A DNA stretch of 64,000 bases from CALJFL01 sp036961205 (GCA_036961205.1 JBALVI010000003.1:1-64000), one strand, 5' to 3'. Positions 36,732 through 45,232 are shown, counted from the stretch's first letter. A program made the numbers and translations. The notes: generated by a model not told the origin, from the sequence alone.

Positions 36732-37517
36732 TCAGGGGTTGCCGGGCCACTTTTCCATTACAATAAACGGGTGAAACGCCAGCGCGATTCCCTCGTTAAC
36801 GTTGTTCTCATTTTCAAGAATACTGCGACGGCGAACGTATCTTCCTTTGGAAGATCGAGTGTCAATCGCGTCTGTGGCGTCCATCCCACCCCGGCTGCTG
36901 AACAGCTGCTGCAATTCGGTATCGTAGATGCTGATTTGCAGTGAGGTCACTGCGGCCTGCATGTTCCAGTCGAAATCCCCAGATACACCGGCTCCAGGGC
37001 CTTGTAGCGAAGGCTTGCGACTGACTCCGTCCCAGCGCGCCAGGTGCTTCAAGCCGCCGCTGAAGGACACTTCCAGTTCCACCAGGTCGGTGAATATAAA
37101 GGCATCCACATTGGTGTCTTCTACCATTTGGTCACGCACGCTCTGCATGATCTGGGAAAAAGTCTTCATATTGATCTTGCCGGTCGTGGGATCCACCGGG
37201 TCGCCAAAGGCGCGGGAGGCATTATTGTAGTGCTGAGTAAACTCGCGCTGCGGCAAAACCTTATAGCCATTGTCTTTGAGATAGGTGCTGACCAGGCCAT
37301 CTATTCTAGGCGCCTCCTTTTCGAGATAGCTGCGCGATGGGATGCCCAGATTCACGTGGGCAATCACTACCGTCTTTATATTTGACGTGGCCATCCTCTC
37401 TTCGTTCAAGTTAAAGGGGAAGACACTGGGGTTGTAGGTTGCGCCACTGCTACAAGCCACGATGAAAGTGATCGCTGCTAAAGCCATCAGGCGCGAAATA
37501 GGGGAGACAATACGCAT
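36732..37517 (-). CDS. Hypothetical lipoprotein
   Basis: 261 residues with a lipoprotein signal ending at VAC (Cys22), then a soluble domain with IKTVVIAHVNLGIPSRSYLEKEAPRI cut into a mixed alpha/beta pattern and DAFIFTDLVELEVSFSGG near residue 150. I do not recognise the family. It might be an outer-membrane-associated assembly lipoprotein. ATG 37517 gives a proper signal peptide; a longer frame upstream does not. It is divergent from the esterase gene by 65 bases. Confidence 0.65.
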   Translation of the reverse strand: MRIVSPISRLMALAAITFIVACSSGATYNPSVFPFNLNEERMATSNIKTVVIAHVNLGIPSRSYLEKEAPRIDGLVSTYLKDNGYKVLPQREFTQHYNNASRAFGDPVDPTTGKINMKTFSQIMQSVRDQMVEDTNVDAFIFTDLVELEVSFSGGLKHLARWDGVSRKPSLQGPGAGVSGDFDWNMQAAVTSLQISIYDTELQQLFSSRGGMDATDAIDTRSSKGRYVRRRSILENENNVNEGIALAFHPFIVMEKWPGNP

Positions 37518-37582
37518 GCTCGGTTCCGATCCGTTATAGTGCTGCGCATGGTAGCAAAATCTGGTGAAGGGCACATGGGGTA

Positions 37583-38353
37583 ATGGCTGTAAAAGTACAC
37601 CATAGTGTGATTGGACAAGGGCCAGATGTGCTATTGCTGCACGGACTCTTTGGCATGGGTAGCAACCTCGGGGGCCTGGCCAGGGCTCTACAGGAGGGGT
37701 ATCGGGTGCACAGCGTCGATCTACCTAACCATGGCCGCTCACAGTGGCTACCAGAGGCAGGGATAAGCACCCTCGCGAATGCCATAGCTGAGTGGATGGA
37801 TGAGTGCGGTTTGAACAGCGCAGCACTGGTTGGGCATTCGCTGGGGGGTAAGGTGGCGATGCAGTTGGCGCTAAGCCAACCCGCAAGAGTCAGCGCCCTG
37901 GTGGTGGCTGATATCGCACCAGTGGACTATCCCTCACGTCACAACGAGGTTTTTGCGGCGCTGGAGGCTGTTGCTGCCGCGGGCTGTCGCTCACGTGCAG
38001 AAGCCGGAAAATTGATGGCGAGCTACCTGCAAGAGGAGGGAGTCATCCAGTTTTTGCTGATGAGCCTGAAGAAGGAGGAGAGTGGCGTCTATAACTGGCG
38101 CTTTAATCTGGCCGGATTGCAGGAGGATTATGCCGCGGTGCGGGAGGCTCCTACAGCTGACGGCTGCTATGATGGAAAAGTACTATTTATTAAAGGGGCG
38201 GATTCCGATTACATTCTGCCCGAGCATGAGCAGCCCATCAGGGCCCTGTTCCCTCGGGCCCAGGTAAAAGTAATGGCCGATTGTGGTCACTGGCTGCATG
38301 CCCAACAGCCGAGTTTGTTTAATCGAATTGTAAAGCGGTTCCTGGCGGAATAG
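37583..38353 (+). CDS. ybfF: Alpha/beta hydrolase (YbfF-like esterase)
   Basis: 256 residues, the size of E. coli YbfF. The oxyanion HGLFGMGSNLGGLA is near residue 21, the nucleophile serine in VGHSLGGKVAMQLA near 87, the acid in KGADSDYI near 210, and the histidine in CGHWLHAQQP near 235. The family hydrolyses short acyl esters and acyl-CoAs. It is followed by a DUF3301 gene. Confidence 0.88.
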   Translation: MAVKVHHSVIGQGPDVLLLHGLFGMGSNLGGLARALQEGYRVHSVDLPNHGRSQWLPEAGISTLANAIAEWMDECGLNSAALVGHSLGGKVAMQLALSQPARVSALVVADIAPVDYPSRHNEVFAALEAVAAAGCRSRAEAGKLMASYLQEEGVIQFLLMSLKKEESGVYNWRFNLAGLQEDYAAVREAPTADGCYDGKVLFIKGADSDYILPEHEQPIRALFPRAQVKVMADCGHWLHAQQPSLFNRIVKRFLAE

Positions 38354-38423
38354 CGGCCTGGCCTCTGTTTTGTTCCCTCGGGCCCACGTATGCTATTGCC
38401 AACATAAAACTCGGAGTTCTCAG

Positions 38424-38750
38424 TTGTATTTTACCCTCGGTGAGTTATTAGTGGTGTTCGCCTTCGGCGCAGTTACCTTGTATTTCCTCGCCTCCATTCG
38501 CGTGCGGGAGTTAGCGTTGCAGGCGGTCAGTCGAGCCGCACGGCAGGACGATTACCAGTTGCTGGACCAAAGTGTGCATATTCGTCGGGTATCACTGAGT
38601 CGAGGCGAGGGAGGGCGCTGGCGTATATGGCGACAATATCGATTCGATTACAGCTACGACGGGGTCAACCGCAGGCAGGGCCACGTGATTATGCTGGGCC
38701 GCCGTTTGGAGGCAATTGTGGTTTCAGAACAGGATCGAGTCCTGCATTAG
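38424..38750 (+). CDS. DUF3301 domain protein
   Basis: 108 residues with an N-terminal transmembrane helix (LLVVFAFGAVTLYFL near residues 7-21) and a cytoplasmic domain with DQSVHIRRVSLSR and WRQYRFDYSYDGVNRRQGHVIML, typical of DUF3301. The function is unknown. The best start is TTG 38424 with GGAG seven bases upstream; the open frame before it is not family-like. Confidence 0.75.
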   Translation: MYFTLGELLVVFAFGAVTLYFLASIRVRELALQAVSRAARQDDYQLLDQSVHIRRVSLSRGEGGRWRIWRQYRFDYSYDGVNRRQGHVIMLGRRLEAIVVSEQDRVLH

Positions 38751-39234
38751 TCAGTATGGAATGAACCGTCCCCGGCGCCTTTAACGGCCAACCTCCAAAA
38801 TCCTATTCGTCAACCCCTGGCGAGACTTTATGTAACATTATTTTGCTTTCGTCTTGTCCACAGATTCTGTGGATAAGTCAGTGGGTAATTTGTTCAGTTT
38901 GGCATGCGAGGCAGTCGTTGGGCGCTTTGTTACAGATTGGTTAAAATTCATACAATAGATCTAATTGCTTAAAAATCAATTGGTTAGGATGGTTTCATGA
39001 GAAATAGAATCTAAAGTAATACCTAAGCTAGCAGTTAGGTGTTTCCATCAAGCGTGTGTGCATAACCTTTTGCGCCACGCTACTAAAGGTAACTTTTATA
39101 GATGGGGGGAAACAGGCGGTAGCGATAGCAGCATGGGGCCAAAACATGGCGAATTCGCTGGATACTTTTCCTGTAGGCTTTGCTGCGTTGTCAAGGATAA
39201 TTCTCAGTGTTACCGCACTGTCACATTAGGTTCT
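38751..39234. other. 484-bp intergenic region with paired DnaA-like boxes
   Basis: No convincing gene. It holds TTGTCCACA (38854-38862) and, inverted after five bases, a perfect DnaA box TGTGGATAA (38868-38876). An AT-rich stretch (about 38940-38990) and a small inverted repeat ACCTAA/TTAGGT (39021-39040) follow. There are too few boxes, and no dnaA or gidA nearby, to call an origin. Confidence 0.4.
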
Positions 39235-39597
39235 TTAATTGGTCGGCCCGCGGTAAATACATCCCGATGTGCAGGTTTCTCTAATTTCGATGGCACTCAA
39301 TTGCGGCAGTGTAGGTTGTAGGCTTTGCCAGATCCAACGGGCTATATTTTCACTCGTAGGATTTTCCAGGCCGGGAATGTCATTGAGGTAGTAGTGGTCC
39401 AGCTTTTCCAGCACCGGTTTGAAGGTGGCTTTCAATTCCGAAAAGTCCATGACCCACCCTGAAGGCTCAGCGGCCTCGCCTTCGAGACAAATACGTACCA
39501 GGAAGGAGTGACCGTGGAGGCGGGCACATTTGTGACCTTCCGGAACATTAGGGAGTCGATGGGCTGCTTCGAAATGAAATTCTTTGTAAATTTCCAT
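39235..39597 (-). CDS. queD: 6-carboxy-5,6,7,8-tetrahydropterin synthase QueD
   Basis: 120 residues. QueD converts dihydroneopterin triphosphate to carboxytetrahydropterin, the second step to the tRNA base queuosine. The zinc histidines are in FEAAHRLP (near 13) and LHGHSF (near 30), and the catalytic cysteine in KCARLHGH; the late ETCTSGCIY also fits. It lies 180 bases from two tRNA genes, one of which (tRNA-Asp GUC) is a queuosine substrate. Confidence 0.94.
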   Translation of the reverse strand: MEIYKEFHFEAAHRLPNVPEGHKCARLHGHSFLVRICLEGEAAEPSGWVMDFSELKATFKPVLEKLDHYYLNDIPGLENPTSENIARWIWQSLQPTLPQLSAIEIRETCTSGCIYRGPTN

Positions 39598-39734
39598 GCT
39601 TCAGTCGCTCTTTTACGGGCTGGCAGCGGCCATAGTGAGGTGTTTCTCAAGGTGCGACCGGGAAGGCAATTTTACTACTAAAATCAATAACTTTTCATCG
39701 TTACAAATAATAGGTGGAATTTCTCCCGGAAGGT

Positions 39735-39762
39735 TTGACAGGGCAGCTATTATCTCTATAAT
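39735..39762 (+). promoter_or_regulatory. Consensus sigma-70 promoter for the tRNA genes
   Basis: Perfect TTGACA (39735-39740) and TATAAT (39757-39762) boxes with a 16-base spacer. A GC-rich discriminator GCGCGG follows the -10, as in stringently controlled stable-RNA promoters. The tRNA-Val gene begins 19 bases after the -10 box. Confidence 0.85.
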
Positions 39763-39780
39763 GCGCGGTCTCGATACCTA

Positions 39781-39856
39781 GGGTGATTAGCTCAGCTGGG
39801 AGAGCATCTGCCTTACAAGCAGAGGGTCGGCGGTTCGATCCCGTCATCACCCACCA
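39781..39856 (+). tRNA. tRNA-Val (anticodon TAC)
   Basis: A 76-base cloverleaf with encoded CCA. The acceptor GGGTGAT pairs with ATCACCC. The anticodon loop CTTACAA gives TAC (valine), and the T-loop GTTCGATC is standard. It is the first tRNA of a two-gene unit. Confidence 0.97.
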
Positions 39857-39917
39857 CTTTTCGAGATACTCTCAGGAGCGTGATAACTCCTTTTCAATCG
39901 AGAGTTACTACCGATTA

Positions 39918-39994
39918 GGACCGGTAGTTCAGTTGGTTAGAATGCCGGCCTGTCACGCCGGAGGTCGCGAGTTCGAGTCTCGTCCGGTCCGCCA
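39918..39994 (+). tRNA. tRNA-Asp (anticodon GTC)
   Basis: A 77-base cloverleaf with encoded CCA. The acceptor GGACCGG pairs with CCGGTCC. The anticodon loop CTGTCAC gives GTC (aspartate). It is one of the four tRNAs that carry queuosine at position 34. A terminator follows ten bases later. Confidence 0.97.
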
Positions 39995-40004
39995 TATACG
40001 ATAA

Positions 40005-40032
40005 AGCCTCGCCCTTTGGGTGGGGCTTTTTT
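40005..40032 (+). terminator. Rho-independent terminator of the tRNA unit
   Basis: AGCCTCGCCC, loop TTT, GGGTGGGGCT (two G-T pairs), then a run of six Ts. It ends the Val-Asp tRNA transcript. Confidence 0.88.
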
Positions 40033-40109
40033 GTATCTGCTGGATTTGAATGCAGGCGAAAACCCGTTCTACATAGATGCAATCTATGTCACGGACCGCT
40101 AACGCGGCA

Positions 40110-41108
40110 TCAGCAGCCCTCCAGCTCATCGCTGAATTTAAGGCCAATTTGTCGGCGTATTTCGTCCATGGTCTGCATTACCGCCAGACTGTCGGTATGG
40201 GGCATCATATCGCTGCACAGCTTACCTGCGTTGACACACGCCATCGATTCTTCGATCTGGTGTTCAAAACCATTTACCCGGTGCTCAAACACCAGCGTAT
40301 CCAGGACGGTATCATTCTGTTTCAAAATAGCTTTGTTGCCATTCCAAAAGTGCCGGGGCAAAACGATATGCCCCTCACTACCAATAATGGTCATACTATT
40401 GCTTGCTTGCGCACTGATGGTACAAGTGAATTGTGAATAACGGCCAGAGGAATAAGCGATATTCACCAAGGTGTTTTCATCAACACCTCTTTTGTTAAGC
40501 GATCCGATCGCCTGCACATTTACAGGGTGTTCGCCCATTAGAAACTGGCTGATCGTGATGCTATACACGCCCAAATCCAGCAATGCGCCACCACCCAGTT
40601 CAGGATCGTTCAGGCGGTGCCGCGGGTCGTGGCCGAATACAAAACCAATATCAGAGGTAATGTATTGTAAGTCGCCAATCCTGCCGTCTGCGATCCACTG
40701 TTTTACCGCAGTGAAACAAGGCATAAATCGGCTCCACAACGCTTCCTGCAGTAACAAGTTTCTGGACTCGGCTAACGCAATCAAGGTTTCACATTGCGCG
40801 GCATTAATTGTCAGGGGCTTTTCCAGCAGCACATGTTTACCGGCCTCCAGGCACAGTCGACAATGCTGGTAATGATGACTATGGGGCGTCGCGATATAAA
40901 CAATATCCACCCGGGAGTCATCTACCAGGGACCGGTAGCTATCATGAACTCCAGCTGCGCCGTATTGCTCAGCAAAACTTGCAGCTCTAGACTTGGTGCG
41001 ACTCGCCACAGCCACCAGTTGGCCCCCGTCGCACTGTGCTAAGGCCTCCGCAAACTGATGGGCAATAGCGCCAGGGCCGATAATGCCCCACTGGAGCTTA
41101 CGTATCAT
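40110..41108 (-). CDS. Gfo/Idh/MocA family oxidoreductase
   Basis: 332 residues. An N-terminal NAD(P)-binding Rossmann fold (WGIIGPGAIAHQFAEAL near residue 7), the EKPLTINAAQ motif near 96, and a C-terminal domain with GGGALLDLGVYSI near 173, as in dihydrodiol or sugar dehydrogenases. The substrate is not evident. Its end faces the tRNA terminator; its start is beside the repeat-rich region at 41.2 kb. Confidence 0.88.
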   Translation of the reverse strand: MIRKLQWGIIGPGAIAHQFAEALAQCDGGQLVAVASRTKSRAASFAEQYGAAGVHDSYRSLVDDSRVDIVYIATPHSHHYQHCRLCLEAGKHVLLEKPLTINAAQCETLIALAESRNLLLQEALWSRFMPCFTAVKQWIADGRIGDLQYITSDIGFVFGHDPRHRLNDPELGGGALLDLGVYSITISQFLMGEHPVNVQAIGSLNKRGVDENTLVNIAYSSGRYSQFTCTISAQASNSMTIIGSEGHIVLPRHFWNGNKAILKQNDTVLDTLVFEHRVNGFEHQIEESMACVNAGKLCSDMMPHTDSLAVMQTMDEIRRQIGLKFSDELEGC

Positions 41109-41267
41109 TGTTTACTCTAACCCCCGAACTCAAAATTATAAGATAGCTACAGAGCGCCGCACTGCCAAGGGAGTAGGCCGTGGCGACTGTTCTTAACAGG
41201 TGAACCCCATAAAGCGGGTCCAAGTATAGACGGTACTGACAAGTTGGATGGCCAGTATTGGGCAATT

Positions 41268-41381
41268 TAACTGCAAGGGGTCAGATTCCTTGAAGTACAC
41301 GAGTCTAACTGCAAGGGGTCAGATTCCTTGAAGTACACGAGTCTCGCCTTTCAGTCTGGGATCAAGGAATCTGACCCCTTG
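41268..41381. repeat. Tandem 38-bp direct repeats plus inverted arm (REP/MITE-like)
   Basis: Two identical 38-base copies lie at 41268-41305 and 41306-41343. Each contains CAAGGGGTCAGATTCCTTG. At 41363-41381 the exact reverse complement of that 19-mer occurs, so either copy can pair with it in a hairpin. No transposase is nearby. Such GGGGTCAG-type palindromes resemble the REP elements moved by REP-associated (RAYT) transposases; that assignment is inference. Confidence 0.8.
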
Positions 41382-41654
41382 ATTTTGGGAACTGATTCCG
41401 CAGTCTATCCCCATGGCGATAACCCTAAGCAGTTGTCACGGATGGTAACCTTTGGAATGTCCCCCATGGAAGCTTTACAGGCCGCTACTATCGAAGGCGC
41501 AAAATTACTAAAGCAAACAGATCATCTTGGTTCTCTGCGCGCGGGACGCTACGCAGATATTATAGCGATAGAGGGAGACCCTATTGACGATATTACATTA
41601 TTGGAAAACGTCAGCTTTGTTATGAAAGGGGGGGAAATCTACAAGCAGCCCTAG
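41382..41654 (+). pseudogene. C-terminal remnant of an amidohydrolase
   Basis: The frame encodes about 90 residues matching only the end of metal-dependent amidohydrolases (LGTDSAVYPHGDNPKQL with a metal-binding aspartate, FGMSPMEALQAATIEGAKLL, GSLRAGRYADIIAIEGDP). Full-length members have over 400 residues. Similarity begins at the first base after the inverted arm of the repeat, so the 5' part was lost or replaced at that junction. No ribosome site or signal peptide precedes it. Confidence 0.8.
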
Positions 41655-41703
41655 TCTTATAGATAGTCCGGATTGCGGAGAGAGCTAAAGAAGCTTGTAC
41701 CCG

Positions 41704-42627
41704 CTAATCCGGGTTCCTTAGCGTACGCAATTGCCCGCGAACCTCGCTCCTGATGTTGCCCATTTCTTTTACAGTATCCTGTGAGATTTCAATTTGCTCC
41801 CGCACCCAGCTACCGTATAGCCGCAACGAGCATGCTGTGCACTGAAATGGCGAGAGCAGCGGGTTCTGAGCAACGATCTCACGGCACTCTTCGAAGGTTG
41901 TGCGAGCATGCTTTCGTGTACTAAAGAGCGAATTGTCCCGTGCTATGGAAAGCACCTCAATCGATTCCAGTACAGTCTCAAGCCCCAACCACTCCAGGAT
42001 CACAGCGTTCTCAACGCCGCGACGAAGCGAGCGACGTGCGCTGCGTGCAACATTGCGGAACTCACGGCCAACTCGAGGACCAAACACTGGATCGGCAGCG
42101 GGCAGAAGTGTGTCGTCCGCTGCCAGTTCACGCCAGTCCCACTGGCTCAGAGTGGCTTCGATTTTTGGGAAAACTACTTTCTCCTCAACCTCCATGTGGC
42201 GAAATAGATCAGCTATGTAAGTGCGTCCAGTTTTAACCAGCTTGTTGGCGTCATGTTTCCCGCGTCGCCACTCAACGACTGCTTGCAGCGCTTTCTTGCC
42301 GCTGTCAGCCATTTTGTCATGATCGCGTTGTAGTGTGTCTACAGCATCTGCCAGGCTTTCACTTAATTGAGCTGCTCTTTGAAACATGGCATCTTCCCGG
42401 GGGTGGTGAAACCGGTCAGGGTATTCGGTCATGTAGTAAAGCGTCTCGTAGACAACATTGGTGTTTATGTTGCCATCAGCCTCGATCAGGTCTAGCTGTT
42501 TCTCCAATACCTTCAGCATTGTCGCCATATGCCGGTGTTCGGCCAGCAGCGTTGTCATCATTGCCGTGTGTTCTGGTGGCTTTTTTACTTTGGATTTTGG
42601 TCTGGCTTTTGAGGTCTTTGCGCTCAT
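41704..42627 (-). CDS. Hemerythrin HHE-domain protein
   Basis: 307 residues. After a Lys-rich start (residues 3-20) comes a four-helix hemerythrin domain with metal ligands in LAEHRHMATML near 30, RFHHPREDAMF near 73, LQRDHDKMA near 102, and FRHMEVEEKVVFPKIE near 142. The C-terminal half is unfamiliar and has a CTACSLRLY cysteine pair. Such proteins bind oxygen or nitric oxide through a di-iron site, or act in stress response. Confidence 0.85.
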   Translation of the reverse strand: MSAKTSKARPKSKVKKPPEHTAMMTTLLAEHRHMATMLKVLEKQLDLIEADGNINTNVVYETLYYMTEYPDRFHHPREDAMFQRAAQLSESLADAVDTLQRDHDKMADSGKKALQAVVEWRRGKHDANKLVKTGRTYIADLFRHMEVEEKVVFPKIEATLSQWDWRELAADDTLLPAADPVFGPRVGREFRNVARSARRSLRRGVENAVILEWLGLETVLESIEVLSIARDNSLFSTRKHARTTFEECREIVAQNPLLSPFQCTACSLRLYGSWVREQIEISQDTVKEMGNIRSEVRGQLRTLRNPD

Positions 42628-42781
42628 GGATATACTACCGTTCTCTAGTCAGTTCATAGACTCTAGTATCACCCAGCCGTCATATTCAAACGTTGACCTG
42701 CCACAAGAAAACTCAAATAGAGCCTGGTTTTCACCCATGTTGGTCCCGATCGATTTAAAACGCAGGCGCCTTTAAAGCATT

Positions 42782-44170
42782 TTATAATGCCAGCAATTCC
42801 ATAACGGCGGTCGAAGCAACCCGTGTACCGAAAGGAATTGCTTCAAGCTCAACCTTATAGTCCCCATTATGATTAAAGTAAGGAGGTTTGTTTCCCGCAT
42901 CCATAAAGGCTTTAGGACTCGCAACGCCAAGCATAATATATGCAAGAGGCACGTCGGTATAAGCACCCAGTAGTATATGAGCATCTTCAGATGCCATTGC
43001 CGAGGGCGCATTTTCGATGATTATATATTCACTGAGAACGACCGAAAAGCTGTCAGTAAGGCGCGTCATCAATGCTGAGTCATTAACTAAAGGAGTTGAA
43101 TAGCCTTTCATAAGGATAGTTGGCATTCTTTCTTCCGACACACCCTGTGCCATCGCTATCGATCTATTGATTTTCTTAATTCCCGACAGGAGCTGCTGCC
43201 GAACCGGTTCCGAAAACCAGCGCAAGTTGATTTTTAGCAGAGCCTTATCGGGGATGACATTATTGTCAGATCCAGCTTGGATAGATCCTACGGTCAATAC
43301 CGCAGCGTCCTGGGGGTCGATATTTCTAGAGATGATGCTCTGATACTGTGTTACAGCTGTTGCCGCCATTAGAACAGGATCTTTAGTATTCTGCGGCATA
43401 GAACCGTGACCACCAATACCAAAAAACGTCACATCTAACTGGTCAGTACCGGCATAGCGTACGCCGCCAGCATTAACAATAGTTCCTAAAGCAATTGGTA
43501 CTGAATGTAGTGCAACCATGTAATCGGGCTTGGGCATGTTATAGCGCGCATACAGTCCGTCCTCTATCATTGCCGCTGCCCCAGCGATCAATTCTTCCGC
43601 GGGCTGTCCAATGAGAACTAGTGTTCCGCTCCACTGACTCTTAAGCTCGACCATCGTATGGGCCATACCAAGCATCCAACTAACATGCGCGTCGTGGCCG
43701 CACATGTGAGCAACAGGGACTTCTTTGCCATCTGCCATCGTTACCCGCACCGTACTCGTGTAGGTCAGGTTAGTCGTTTCTTCTACAGCATTCGCATCCA
43801 TATCGGCTCGGTATAAAACTGTAGGGCCTTCGCCGTTGCGTAAAATGGCTAAAACGCCTGTTTTCCCGATTCCAGAATTGACCTCAAAACCCAGCGATAA
43901 CAGTTCATCCCGTATAATGCCCGCAGTACGCACCTCCATGAATCCGAGCTCAGGATTTTGATGGATATCTCTAAATATGGTTTCTATGCGATGCGAGTCG
44001 GTTTTGATTATATCCTCCATTTCAGTTTGGAGATCTGGTGAAAGTCTGGATTCCCCTGAAGATTTTTCCCCGAAGGCTAACGAGCATTGGATACAGATAC
44101 TTAACGTTAAAAAGAAGGCGTAAAGCGGGCGGTTGGATTTTCTCTTCCAAATTTCTGTAAACATATTCAT
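42782..44170 (-). CDS. Exported M20D amidohydrolase/peptidase
   Basis: 462 residues with an N-terminal signal peptide (hydrophobic LYAFFLTLSICIQCSLAFG). The M20D core has HQNPELGFMEVRTA near residue 70, YRADMDANAVEE near 113, AHMCGHDAHVSWMLG near 140 and GQPAEELIAGA near 175, which ligate two metals. It would hydrolyse N-acyl amino acids or similar amides in the periplasm. Its codon use looks more AT-rich than neighbouring genes, and it lies in a repeat- and pseudogene-rich stretch, so it may be acquired. Confidence 0.86.
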   Translation of the reverse strand: MNMFTEIWKRKSNRPLYAFFLTLSICIQCSLAFGEKSSGESRLSPDLQTEMEDIIKTDSHRIETIFRDIHQNPELGFMEVRTAGIIRDELLSLGFEVNSGIGKTGVLAILRNGEGPTVLYRADMDANAVEETTNLTYTSTVRVTMADGKEVPVAHMCGHDAHVSWMLGMAHTMVELKSQWSGTLVLIGQPAEELIAGAAAMIEDGLYARYNMPKPDYMVALHSVPIALGTIVNAGGVRYAGTDQLDVTFFGIGGHGSMPQNTKDPVLMAATAVTQYQSIISRNIDPQDAAVLTVGSIQAGSDNNVIPDKALLKINLRWFSEPVRQQLLSGIKKINRSIAMAQGVSEERMPTILMKGYSTPLVNDSALMTRLTDSFSVVLSEYIIIENAPSAMASEDAHILLGAYTDVPLAYIMLGVASPKAFMDAGNKPPYFNHNGDYKVELEAIPFGTRVASTAVMELLAL

Positions 44171-44751
44171 TTTATATTTCTCGGGAAAGGGAAAGCAGGG
44201 CGATTGGTATGAGGTCATAGCACGATCTACACAGGAGAGCAGCTTGCTGTGCGTCTAGCGCTTACAAAGTGCGATTGCGCTTGGCCTTGTCTACGCCCAT
44301 GAATAAAAGGGGTGAAAGCCTCATGCAGGGTGATCACCGTCTGAAACTGTATTTTGATTAAACGATAACTGCCAGGGGATGGCAAGAATTTGACCGGACT
44401 GACTAGCTACCCCGTTTGGGTAGCTCGAGACATGTCATGGGATGTTGGCGGTGGTATAGACTTCACTTATGCACGAAATGTTTATAAAAAGACAAGTGGA
44501 GCACGCAACCCATCATGCTTACTGGATGGGGGCTGCGGTTGGTATGTCGGCTGGCGCCATTCTCGGCGTGATGGTTGGACTGGTCTGGTAACATCTCAGC
44601 CAATTCGCATTAAGTCGCTAGCTCTAGACCCTCACGGGACCCTGCCTACGCTTGGATATTCTTTCCAGAGGCCATGCTCTCACGTGGGGCAATTCAATTG
44701 GTCGCCTCAAGACCTTTAAAAAACAACTGCGCCGCGAAAGACGTGCCGACT
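44171..44751. other. 581-bp region without a recognised gene
   Basis: It separates the M20D gene from the GFA gene. A perfect hairpin AGCTACCC-N5-GGGTAGCT sits at 44405-44425 and is not followed by a T-run. One 40-codon frame (44469-44591) looks membrane-like and is listed separately. A longer plus-strand frame through 44719 has no recognisable sequence. The stretch may be decayed DNA. Confidence 0.45.
44469..44591 (+). CDS. Possible small membrane protein (40 aa)
   Basis: The frame begins MHEMFIKRQVEHATHHAYW and ends in a Gly/Ala-rich hydrophobic helix with GMSAGAILGVMVGLVW. A positively charged start followed by one transmembrane helix is typical of bacterial small membrane proteins. There is no good ribosome site, and it could be a gene remnant or chance, so confidence is low. 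Confidence 0.25.
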   Translation: MHEMFIKRQVEHATHHAYWMGAAVGMSAGAILGVMVGLVW

Positions 44752-45168
44752 TTATGCCGAGGGATTTTTTTCGAACACCTGTAAGCTTGAATCTACTGGC
44801 GACCAGGGTTGCGCTGAGCAACTCCAAAAACTAGAGTCAATTTTCACCCAGCTGCTGTCCGCCAGTGCCCCTGCCTTTACAAAACGGATGGCAGGCATTT
44901 CCTCCACATAGCTGATTAACTGACAACCGCAGGTCACACAAAAACCCCGTGTTACATGGGAACCCTCCGAGCCGGTGACGGTATATGTCGTTAGTTCCCC
45001 TTCGGTGCTCAATACATCGGTTGGAACCATTATTATGGTGGCCTTCCCGCTACCCGTCATGGCCTGACAGTCCCTGCAGTGGCAGTGGTGTGCCGATATC
45101 ACCTGGTCGCGATCAAATTCGTAGCTATAGTTGCCGCAAAGACATCCGCCTGTGGTCATGTTGCTCAT
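44752..45168 (-). CDS. GFA (glutathione-dependent formaldehyde-activating-like) family protein
   Basis: 138 residues with the family's zinc-binding cysteines: GGCLCGNYSYEF near residue 7, HCHCRDCQAMTG near 28, and GFCVTCGCQL near 75. Family members bind zinc and sometimes glutathione; most have no proven reaction. ATG 45168 is used, as residues before it are not family-like. It is divergent from the alcohol dehydrogenase by 64 bases. Confidence 0.87.
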   Translation of the reverse strand: MSNMTTGGCLCGNYSYEFDRDQVISAHHCHCRDCQAMTGSGKATIIMVPTDVLSTEGELTTYTVTGSEGSHVTRGFCVTCGCQLISYVEEMPAIRFVKAGALADSSWVKIDSSFWSCSAQPWSPVDSSLQVFEKNPSA

Positions 45169-45232
45169 GGTTGTACGATCCCCGTTATTTCGAATTCGAC
45201 TACAGCACAGGCTACTGGTAAATGATGGGCTA

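Noticed and set aside
36928..37385. Plus-strand frames opposite the lipoprotein gene
   Set aside because: Antisense shadows of the minus-strand lipoprotein, which has a clear lipobox.
38751..39234. Replication origin
   Set aside because: Only two DnaA boxes, one imperfect, and no dnaA, dnaN, gidA or rpmH genes nearby.
39058..39321. 87-residue plus-strand protein
   Set aside because: GTG start without a ribosome site, overlaps the 3' end of queD, no recognisable pattern.
41268..41343. Two 38-bp direct repeats as a CRISPR remnant
   Set aside because: The copies abut without a spacer and no cas gene is present; an inverted copy follows, which fits a palindromic mobile element better.
44390..44719. 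109-residue plus-strand protein
   Set aside because: No ribosome site, odd composition with many Cys/Trp/Arg, no family resemblance; probably chance in decayed DNA.
39918..44751. Integrated genomic island at tRNA-Asp
   Set aside because: No integrase and no second copy of the tRNA 3' end were found, although the region downstream has remnants and repeats.
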